DNA from: Selaginella moellendorffii
Lineage: Eukaryota; Streptophyta; Lycopodiopsida; Selaginellales; Selaginellaceae
NCBI RefSeq assembly: GCF_000143415.4
Contig: NW_003314306.1
Span: 62,001 to 126,000, forward strand
Reading direction: 5' to 3'
Length of the DNA stretch: 64,000 nt
The first letter of the stretch is position 1; every line of letters starts with the position of its first letter. Made by a program: the position numbers and the translations under genes. The notes under the pieces are model-generated. The model had not been told where the DNA came from. It did no database searches and saw only the letters and a program-made list of their open reading frames with translations. Shown here in pieces: positions 1 to 8,984 of this stretch.

Positions 1-2553
1 CTAGTTGAGCACTGATGAGCTTTGCCAACTGCATCAACGATTCAGAAAATCAGATCATGCTACATTGCATTTGCACATTACTTGTTCTTGCATGTGTTCC
101 CTTATATCAATGGATGAACCAGTTTGAACCTTCGAAGCGCTTTTAACCATTTCGTTGATAGTCCGGTACAAGCCACTGAAGCAAATTTGAACTTCCTCGG
201 ATAAGTGGCTCACGAGAGATGGATCCCAGCTGTAGACACTGTTTGATGAGAAGTTCTCGCTTTTCAAAGCTTTGCTCACCTCCTGATAGCCTCAAGAATA
301 CATCTGGTCTGTGCAGGGCTGCCATAGTAATCGGCTAAATCGTCGAGCGTCGAGCTGAGGAGAGCGTACTTTGTGTAGAAGAGCCGCAACTCCGAGAACT
401 CTGGCTCAAACATGCAAGACGCAATGCTAAAGTGGGCTGTCACGACCTTGTCACCAAAAAATGGAAGATCTCCAAACTTGAGCGCGGCCCACCACCTTTA
501 CACAAACACAACTTAATCAAGGTGTGATTTTGAGCTTTATATTGTACCTCAAGAGCGTCTGGATTTCTGATTGGTGAATTGACTGGCATGCGTTGAAGTC
601 CTCTTTTGCCAGATTTATAAAGAGCTCATTGTTTACAAAAGGCAGCCTGTAGTTGATTCCTTAAGGAATTTCAAAAGCAAATAAAGAAAATCACCTGTAA
701 ATTGTTTTGGCTATCCATATATCGTTCGGGCCGTAATTGTGAATATAAGATTTAGAATACGCCCTTGGAAGACATGAATTCCACTGGTTCGATAACTCAA
801 ACTCTACCTGAATTGAGATTGAAAATGAACTATATCAATGTGTTAATTAGATGTGTACCTCTTGGAAAAAGTTTTTCTTGGCTGACCATTTGTCTAAGTA
901 AGCTTTATCAAGTTGTGATAAATATTTATGAGCATAGTTCTTAGCTTTTGTCAAGATATTGTCGTTTGCAAAAGCGACTTGGGATGCTCTGTATAGATTG
1001 AATATATCAGAAGCACCATGATATGATTCGCCAGGGAAACAGAAGAATTTGTCTTCGCTTGACATAAAATTTAGAAATACATCTACATAAACGCATTTTT
1101 TTCCATATGTATATGCATGAATAAACAGAATAAAAGAACCTTACCTGGTGTCACCTTATATCCATGCAACCTGAGCAGACGAAAGCCCATTGATGTGTCG
1201 TCAATATCTTTGAGATAGCTGTCTCTCCCCCATCCAATTCCTTTTTTATCACTCCAATATCTATCATAAAATTGTTAGTGGACAATTGTTATTGACTATT
1301 CATACTTACTTATACACATAATCTAATATGTTTTTAATTTCAGGTTGAAAATATCGATCAATTCCTAGCCTTTCCAAGGTATCAACAATCCATAAACGCT
1401 CAAATAAATCGATAGCATATTGACATGGCACTAAAGTTATAGTTTTTAGAATATTGACAGTATCAACTCAAACAACATAAATTTACCTGAGTTTTTCACT
1501 TTTTTAACCACTCCTTTGAGATACTCCAAGCATCTGGCGTCCTTTGTGTGCATATATACACAAGCTGTGGCGGAAGGGGAACTTAGAAACGATCCATCAG
1601 TGCCTATGAACTGTAAAATCTTTTCCCAGTTGATGTGATCTTGCAATCCTTCTAAAGAATATAGAATTGTTGTTGGAATAGAATGAACCATCTCTAATGG
1701 AATCCTGGATATGTAAAGAAAAATTAGTGCATTCAACTGACTATGTTAGCAAATTTGAGCTTAATTACTTTTGCAACTTCTTTTGACGATATCCTTGAAG
1801 AATTTTTAGAGCTGGAATATCAATTGGAATGTCTAGGCCCTTCTGTTTGGCTTCCTCTAGCATCGTCATAAAAATGAGCTCAAAACCACAAAGTAAATCT
1901 CCTTTATCTTTTGTAAGTTTGTATATGTTTTGCTTGAGGAATCTTTCACCTGATCACAAAATGTTAGGAGATAACCTTGATTTATACCATGGAAACTACC
2001 TTTATTGATGTTGTCATGTCCCAGGTTCCACGTTTTCAACGCAACTAAGCATGAGACTGTGCTCAATACCCGATCATAAATTTGGAAGTGGTTCCTATCC
2101 CCCCAAGATCCATCAGGAAGCTGGTTATGAGCAATCCACTCCAGTGTTTCGGGGAATTCTGGGCAAGTAGAGTTTGACTGCGAGGGGATCCGACCAACCC
2201 AAGCTGTGTCATAAGCAGAGGGACTGATTTCTCCATCGTCCAAGGATGCAAGCAATTTTCTCATTTCCTCTATCATATATGCTTTACTGTCGGTGGTGGA
2301 TGCTGGAACTGTTTCCTGTCAAAAGCATTGTAATCAGAGTGGAACACGAGGGGAAATACCTCCTCAGAGATTCATGACAAGGAGCACTCTCCTTCGTGAC
2401 GCTTGGTAAAGCCTTACAACGTTGCAATTGGCAGGATGAAAACTTATATTCCCTGCTCTGCAATCTACAACTGATCCGAGCATAATCAGAAGAGCCTGCA
2501 TATGGCACATCATGAACACTGAAGTTGCTTCCATATGCTCTGAATGAAATCAT
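1..2553 (-). CDS. Bifunctional-type diterpene synthase (class II + class I), 3' end outside window
   Basis: Terpene synthase of the copalyl diphosphate/kaurene synthase-like family, expected to act in plastids on geranylgeranyl diphosphate. It is read on the minus strand through about a dozen exons with short introns. Seen: SAYDTAW and QLPDGSWGD in the N-terminal gamma domain (about 2100-2225), the class II motif DIDD at 1197-1208 followed by [10 protein letters not shown], and the class I motif DDLAD (DDxxD) at 330-344. With both motifs present it should catalyse protonation-initiated cyclisation and then diphosphate ionisation. Selaginella enzymes of this architecture are known (labda-7,13E-dien-15-ol synthase SmCPSKSL1 and miltiradiene synthase SmMDS); I cannot tell whether this is either one. 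ATG at 2553 gives a Ser/Arg-rich leader that fits a transit peptide. The best donor for exon 1 (2360) and acceptor (2315) do not keep frame, so the 5' end is uncertain. The NSE/DTE motif and C-terminus lie beyond the left edge. Confidence 0.9.
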
Positions 2554-2956
2554 ATTAGTGATTGTAGAATCAGGGCATCCCTTTGTTTTAAGCAAAGATC
2601 TGATGTGGACTTGGACTTATTTTGAGCAACGATGACGAACACGACCGCGAAGGCTCGCCACCCTTTCCAGTCTATTAAACTTTCTCGTCAACAATCCAAA
2701 TGCGCAACGATGTGGTTAGGCCGGCATGTTTGACTGACTTGCACATCCCTGGGAGTCGTGAACGACTCTGATAATCGGAGCGTAAAAAATTGCAGACCAC
2801 TTTTGAATATCCAGCTAATTCTGTCGCGATCTCATGCATGCATCACAATTTGGTGTCATGGTTCACGACGGGCACCACGAAACTACCAAAACAACACATA
2901 GATAGATAAGAAATTCTGACAGCCTGATTTGCACTGCTGTGGAAGGTACCCAAGTG
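2554..2956. promoter_or_regulatory. Shared divergent upstream region of diterpene synthase and BAHD gene
   Basis: About 400 bp separates the diterpene synthase start (minus) from the BAHD start (plus). It carries no open reading frame of its own. A palindromic RY-type element, CATGCATGCAT, is at 2833-2843. RY elements are known B3-domain transcription factor sites in seed plants; any role here is inference. A bidirectional promoter would fit co-regulation of the two genes. Confidence 0.45.
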
Positions 2957-4398
2957 ATGGATAAGCCTATCAAGTCCCAGGTTCACTTGGTAACTCCAGC
3001 AATCCCATCGTCCCCTGGCTGGAACTATGAGCTCACCAATCTCGACCTCATCAATTGGATCCCCAGGCCGGAGTACCATGAGCTTGTGTTCTTCTTCCGC
3101 GACTGCGTCTCTCCGCATCATGGCGAGCGAGAGCTCCACCAAGGCCTCAAGTCGTCCCTGTCCAAAGCACTGGCCGAGTTCCCTGTGCTCGCTGGCCGGA
3201 TTTGCCACGGCGAGGCACCTTTCAAGCTTAAGGTGAATGTCAACTCCCAAGGTGTGAACGTCATTGAATCCAGGAGCGATGCGAGCCTCGACGAGTGGTC
3301 GGACCTCAGGCAGTGCCCAATTTCGGTCGATTTCTCGCTTTCTGGTGATCATGCTGATCTCTCCCAGATGCCATTGATGCAAGTCCAGGTGACAACGTTT
3401 CGCTGTGGAGGAGTGGCCATTGGCTTCCACTTTCTACACATGGTCATGGACGGGTACAGCCTCGTCAAATTTCTCACGCGATGGAGTGAGATCCACCGTG
3501 GGGTCTCGCCAGTCAACCCAAGAAATCGCCAAGACTTCACAACCGCGGTGCTGAAAGCTCGCAGCTCTCCACTCGTGGATGCCCCGGTGCCTTTCGTCGT
3601 AGAACATGCACAGCAAGACGCACTCGGCTTCGACTTTGGAGGCGCGGAAGAACACGAGTCGATGGTGCTGCGGATGGGCAAACAGGCCATCGATTCCTGC
3701 GCCCGAGAGATCGAAAGCTCCACCAAGTTCGGCTAAGGCAGAGCCACCACCTTTGAGACTGTCTCGGCATTGCTTTGGTCGTCTATAACCGCAGCAAAAG
3801 CCATTCCCGAGCATCTTGATACTTCCTACATGCTGCCCATCAACTTGCGAAGCAAAGGTAGATTTGCGCCCCAGATCCCCGAAGACTACTTTGGCAATGC
3901 CCTCATTCCATGCCAGGCATACGCTGCCAGTGCGGGACAAGTCGCGAGTGACAAGAGCTTTGCTGCCAAGCTGATCCACGAGAAGATCATTAGCTCCGAC
4001 CACCTTCGCATGCGAGTGCCGTGGACTGGCTCGAGTTAAACTCTCCCATGGCACTGCCAGCATCACTTCACTGGAAGCGAGGTTTGCTCTCCACATCTCT
4101 GGGGAGGTTTCCAGTCTATGGCATTGATTTTGGCTGGCGGGGTGGCGCATTGGCTCAGCTTTGCCTTCTTCCGACTGCTCTGCCGCCTTCGTTTGTGGCG
4201 CTGTTTCCAGCTCCAGCCCCAGAGCCGAAATCGATCGATCAGAGCAGGGGCGTCGACATACACATCCGGCTGGCGAAAACTCACAAGGAAAAGCTGCTCA
4301 ATGACGTCTTCTTCACTCGCAACTTTGCTGACAAAGAGATCTCTAGCTGGTCAAAGAGTCTGTGTAAGAAAGCCTTGAAAGTTGCCGTGAAAGCGTGA
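2957..4398 (+). pseudogene. BAHD acyltransferase, disrupted
   Basis: BAHD enzymes transfer acyl groups from CoA to alcohols or amines in the cytosol. The start is ATG 2957 (MDKPIKSQV). The N-terminal half is intact and carries the catalytic HxxxD as HMVMD (His about residue 161, at 3437-3451), then YFGNALIPC near 3889. The C-terminal half carries DFGWRGG near 4129 where the family has DFGWGxP, followed by a tail with LPTALPPSF. Breaks seen: an in-frame TAA at 3734-3736 directly after TKFG, with homology resuming in the same frame; a one-base loss near 4015-4020, where an expected DHLRMRS-WLE stretch shifts frame; and a further pair of compensating shifts around 4060-4100. The gene is intronless apart from these lesions. 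They could be assembly errors, but at least three independent ones make a recent pseudogene more likely. It sits between a diterpene synthase and two P450s. Confidence 0.85.
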
Positions 4399-4500
4399 AA
4401 GCGTCGCTGTGTTTTCCTTTGATCTTGAATAAAGACCTTCGTAATCAAACACTTTCAAAAGGCTCATGAAAGATCGTTCAAACACCATTCATATCTCTGT

Positions 4501-4507
4501 TATATAA
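4501..4507 (+). promoter_or_regulatory. TATA-like box upstream of CYP71-clan P450
   Basis: TATATAA lies about 45 bp before the ATG at 4553, a plausible distance for a short 5' UTR. The BAHD pseudogene ends only about 155 bp upstream of the P450 start, so the promoter must be compact. Confidence 0.4.
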
Positions 4508-4552
4508 ATCTAGGTCCTAAATTGAATCCAATACTTCCAAGTTCTAGCTAGA

Positions 4553-6125
4553 ATGGAACACTTCGATCTTGCCCTCTACCTGGGCTTGATCCTCCTGGCT
4601 GGAGCGCTATGGAGGCAATACCGCTCTTTCAAGGTACGACTACCACCAGGTCCGCGGGGCTTGCCTTTGATCGGCCATCTCCATCTCCTGAGCACACTGC
4701 CACACCGATCCTTGCAAAAGCTGTCGCAAGCCCACGGGCCACTCATGCACCTCCGATTTGGCACAGTACCAGTGATTGTGGCGTCCAGTCCAGCCATGGC
4801 CAAGGAAGTTCTCAAGACCCACGACCTCGCATTTGCGTCGAGGCCATACCTCCTCGTCGGTGAGTACGCTGCTTACAACTTCCACAACATTGGCCTCGCC
4901 CCCTATGGCGATCACTGGAAGATGATGAGGAAGCTGTGCTCCACCGAGCTCTTCACGGCCAAGCGGATCGACTCCTTCTCGTGGGTGAGAGTGGAGGAGC
5001 TGTCCGGCATGGTATCTGGATTGCTGGCGAAATCGGCGAGCAAGGAGGTGGTGCAAATCAAGAGCTTCCTCACCGACTTTACTTTCAATGTCATGACGCG
5101 AATCCTGATGGACCGGGCCTTCTTCGGGCCGGCTGGCGCGGACTCACAGGGCAAGGCACGGGAGTTTCGGGGGATTGTGGAGGAGATCTTGCAGGTGGCC
5201 GGGAGTTTCAACGTGAGCGAGTACATTCCCAGTGCATTCAAGTGGATCGACTGGAACATCCCTCGTTTCAAGAGGCTTCATGCTCGCCAGGACAGGTTCC
5301 TCCAGGAGATCATCGACGAACACAAGGTTGGTCACGATGCTCTAGCCAAGCCTAGAGATTTCATAGACATCCTTCTCTCCTATTTCAACCATGGAGACTC
5401 TCGAATCGACTTGGACAACATCAAAGCTGTGCTTTCAGTGAGTATTTGTTTTTCAAGAACAGCTCTTGACAATTGTGTATCAGGATTTGCTGCCAGGGGG
5501 AACCGACACATCCATCACAACAGTGGAGTGGATCCTGGCGGAGCTACTTCGAAACCCACTTGCATTGAAGAAGGCCCAAGACGAGCTCGACGCGGTGGTA
5601 GGGAAAGATCGCATGGTAAACGAATCGGATTTCCCCAAGCTCCACTACCTGCACGCGATCATCAAGGAGACCTTTCGTCTCCACCCCCCGATCGCGCTGC
5701 TCGTCCCACACATGTCAAGATACGAGTGCAAGGTGGCCGGCTACGACGTTCCAAAGGGGGCTACCACGCTCGTCAATGTCTACGCGATTGGGAGAGACCC
5801 AACGGTGTGGGAGGATCCCACTCGGTTCTCTCCCGATAGGTTCCTGGAGGGGGCGGGGAAGGGCATGGACGTCCGAGGCCAGGACTTCGAGCTCCTTCCA
5901 TTCGGCTCGGGGCGACGTTCGTGTCCTGGGCTTCAGCTGGGACTGAAAACGGTCGAGTTGGCTTTGTCAAATCTCGTCCATGGCTTCGACTGGAGCTTTC
6001 CCAACGGCGGCGGTGGCAAAGATGCTTCCATGGACGAGGCTTTCGGCTTGGTCAATTGGATGGCGACTCCATTGCGAGCTGTGGTTGCTCCTCGGCTACC
6101 ACCTCATGCTTATGAGAAAGTTTGA
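4553..6125 (+). CDS. Cytochrome P450, CYP71 clan (A-type), intact
   Basis: Haem-thiolate monooxygenase expected on the ER membrane, oxidising a small hydrophobic substrate. Two exons, 4553-5437 and 5484-6125 (46-nt intron, phase 0), give 508 residues, normal for the family. Motifs in order: N-terminal hydrophobic anchor, proline hinge PPGPRGLPLIG, I-helix GGTDTS just after the intron, K-helix ETFR (ExxR), FSPDRF, haem loop FGSGRRSCPG with the cysteine ligand, and C-terminal MATPL. The single intron after the I-helix start is the usual A-type position. I assign the clan from the motifs but not the numbered family. Its 3' end is copied twice downstream. Context beside a diterpene synthase suggests a diterpene scaffold as substrate; that is inference. 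Confidence 0.93.
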
Positions 6126-7172
6126 CTGTTTACTAAAACTTAAAGCAGTTCTCCATATTTTACGTAGAAGTTTCTTGGCATGTTTTACGTAGAAGTTGCT
6201 TGGCCAAGTTCTCCATGTTTTGCGTAGAAGTTGCTTGGCCAAGTTCTCCATGTTTTGCGTAGAACTTGCTTCCTTGTTGTCAAATGTAAAGACTTCTATT
6301 CGTTCATGACTTTGATTGTTGTGTCAAATTACAATATTCGCCGGTGGACTCCGTCGGGCGGCTGGGTTGTGCATCGACCCTGCCGGGCGGCATCCCCCCA
6401 AAAGGGGTCGTTCCATGGCATTTTGTTCCAAAAATAAGTAAAGCCAAGTCAATAATGTTCGGAATCTACACAGTCATTAGACTAGAGCTTTCCCGAGGAT
6501 GGCGACTCGCTACCATGACAAATTTTGACTATTTTAAAAACTTGTTTTAAGAATTTATGAAGTCTGGCTACACGTTGCTTGCCCAAGTTCTCCATGTTTC
6601 ACGTAGAAGCTTCTTGTTCAATTTCCTAGAGTTTCCCATGTTTTACGCAGAAATTGCTTGGTCAAGTTTTCCATCTTTGGGGTAGAACTTGCTTCCTCAT
6701 TGTGAAATTAAAAGACTTTCATTCCTTCAAGACTCCTAATTGTGTTTGATTCAAATTACAATATTCCATGGCATTTTGTCATGGCTAGGCTAAAATCAGT
6801 CAATAATGTTCGGAATCTACAGGTATTAGACTAGAGATTTCCTGACGGTGGCAAATTTGGCTTGTGAAGTGGATGGCGACTCCATTGCTAACTTCGGCTT
6901 ATGACAAAGTTTGACTAACTTAAAGGCTCTTGACACATGTGCTTGGCCATGTTTCACTTACAAGCTGCTTGGTCAATTTCCTAGAAGTTTCTTGGCCAAG
7001 TTTTACTATGTTTCACGTAGAACATGCTTGTGAAGGTCTTCTATTTCCTTCAAGACTCGATTGTTAGTTGAAACTGGGAGTCAAATTACAATATTCGATG
7101 GCATTTTGTCATGGCTAGGTAAGAAACTCAAACACGAAAACCAAGTCAACAATGTTCTATTGGGATCTACAC
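6059..7172 (+). repeat. Three tandem copies of a P450 3' end and 3' flank
   Basis: Three diverged direct copies of roughly 300-420 bp: A about 6059-6480 (including the real P450 C-terminus), B about 6494-6845, C about 6869-7172. Shared landmarks are GGATGGCGACTCC, a GTAGAAGTTGCTTGG unit, CAAATTACAATATTC, and an AATGTTC...ATCTACA end. Inside copy A a minisatellite of about 35 bp (TTCTCCATGTTTTGCGTAGAA) is repeated around 6150-6270. Copy C still encodes WMATPL, a short stretch and AYDKV followed by a stop, so it derives from a P450 coding end. No other gene is seen in 6126-7309. Confidence 0.8.
6340..6412. other. GC-rich ~73-bp insertion inside repeat copy A
   Basis: Copies B and C run directly from CAATATTC (or CAATATTCG) into ATGGCATTTTGT, whereas copy A carries about 73 extra GC-rich bases between these points. 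The insert is bordered by TTC on both sides. Origin unknown; it may be a transposon scar. Confidence 0.5.
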
Positions 7173-7309
7173 TCTGTTCGTGAAAGGAGTTGTCTGGGCC
7201 GGAGCTTAAGAAATGCGTTCTTAGTCAGTTTCCCACATGGTTAGCTATAGACAGTGGGCAAGAGCTTAAGAAGTTGAGCATACTTAGAGAGATAGCTCTA
7301 GGCGCAGTT

Positions 7310-8837
7310 ATGGTGCCTGTGCTGGTACTTTACCTTCTTTGCATTGGGGCAGCAGCACTCGCGTATCTCCAGCGATGGAGAAGATTCAAAGCGATGGATC
7401 TGCCTCCTGGGAGCCTGGGCCTTCCGCTACTTGGCGAGACCCTCCAGTTCATACGATACACCAAGAGCAACCGGCCCTGGGAGTTTATCGAACAGCGGGA
7501 AGCCAAGTACGGTAAGATCTTCAAGACCTCATTGTTTGGCTCCCCAATGGTGATGGTCAGTCCTCCCCAAGGCAACAAGCTTGTCTTCTCAAACCACAAC
7601 CTCTTGGTGGAGACTGCGTGGCCTAGCCCGATGAAGACGCTGGTTGGATCAAACGCCATAAACTTCATGTCTGGAGAGGAGGCCAAGAGCTTCCGTGACG
7701 TGCTCATGACCTTTCTGAGTGCTCAAGCCGTCCAGAGCCAAGTTGTGCCTACGAGCAATATGATTCAAGATCACCTCCACAAGCACTGGAAGCATGGGGA
7801 GACCGTGCTGGCTTATTCTCTCATCAAACAGGCTCTCTTCTCGGTCACCTGTTGTGCATTCCTCAGCGTGAGTGATGAAGAAGAACAGCTGGAGCTGCTC
7901 GAGCCGCTGGCCAAGATCATCAAGGGGCTCATCTCCTTGCCGCTCGATCTCCCCTGGACGAACTTCCACCACGCCAAGAAGGGCCGGGTGGAGCTCTACA
8001 AGATGTTTGACAAGTATATCGCGCGGAGAAGGATCGAGCTCGAGAATGGGTCGTCTTCCCAGCAAGATCTCCTGTCACTGCTTCTCAGCACCAAGCTCGA
8101 CAATGGCAAGCTCATGAACGACGACCAGATCAAAGACAACATCCTATCGCTGCTCTTCGCCGGCCATGACACCAGTTCCAGCTCGCTAGCCATGACCCTC
8201 AAGTGCCTGGCTCAAAATCCAGCCTGCTACCAGGAACTTCGCAGAGGTAAGCAAACTTGTCGAAGATTTTTGATCGAAACTTACCATGATCATCTATGCC
8301 AGAACACTTGGATATACTATCAGCCAAGCAGCCTGGGGAGGAACTCAACCAGAACGACCTCCGCAAGATGAAATACACATGGATGGTCATCCAGGAGACA
8401 CTGCGAGTGATGCCGACCGGGTTTGGCATCCTTCGCAAAGCCCTCAAAGATATCGAGATGGATGGTTTCACCATCCCAAAAGGCTGGCAGGTAATTACCA
8501 TCTCTTTTGTTTACCTATAGGAAAGAATGTAATCTCTTTGCTGCAGCTCTTAATATCGGGCTACCGGAGCTACAGAAAACCAGAGTTTTTTGCCGAGCCT
8601 TTCAAGTTTGAGCCATCCCGATTTGCAGAAGGCACGGGACCGGTTCCATACACATATATTCCATTCGGTGGAGGACCCCGGATTTGCCCGGGCATCCAAC
8701 TTGCGAAAATGCAGGTGATGGTGTTTCTTCACCACTTAGTCACAAGATATGAGTGGACCCTAGTGGAACCCGATGAACCAGTTTCCTATACCCCAGTTGC
8801 AATGCCGACTAAAGGACTGCCAATTAAGTTAAAGTAG
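7310..8837 (+). CDS. Cytochrome P450, CYP85 clan, intact
   Basis: ER monooxygenase of the clan that includes sterol, brassinosteroid, gibberellin, triterpenoid (CYP716) and taxane (CYP725) oxidases. Three exons, 7310-8246, 8303-8490 and 8547-8837, with 55-56-nt introns, give 471 residues. The ATG at 7310 starts a hydrophobic anchor (MVPVLVLYLL); the reading frame is open further upstream but without ATG. Motifs: PPGSLGLPLLGETLQF hinge, I-helix AGHDTSSS, K-helix ETLR, FEPSRF, and haem loop FGGGPRICPG with the cysteine ligand. The GLPLLGET and PFGGGPR forms are typical of this clan. The overall look is closest to CYP716/CYP725-like enzymes, but the family number is not assigned. It is convergent with the FtsH gene, about 150 bp between stops. 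Confidence 0.92.
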
Positions 8838-8984
8838 AAATACTCAATGTATAGACCTAAGTTATTGCTAGTCAATAAAGGTACAGTCTTATTTTTTACT
8901 GACCTTTATTGACTCTTGTTGACTTTGAGCTCTTAGGATTTGCATAGTATGATTTTAATATACAAATGTATCGGTATGAAAAGC

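Noticed and set aside
3434-4150. 238-codon minus-strand frame in the BAHD locus
   Set aside because: Antisense to the BAHD coding sequence; no motif of its own.
7190-7309. Upstream extension of the CYP85-clan frame
   Set aside because: The frame is open but begins without ATG and adds polar residues before the membrane anchor. ATG 7310 gives the expected P450 N-terminus.
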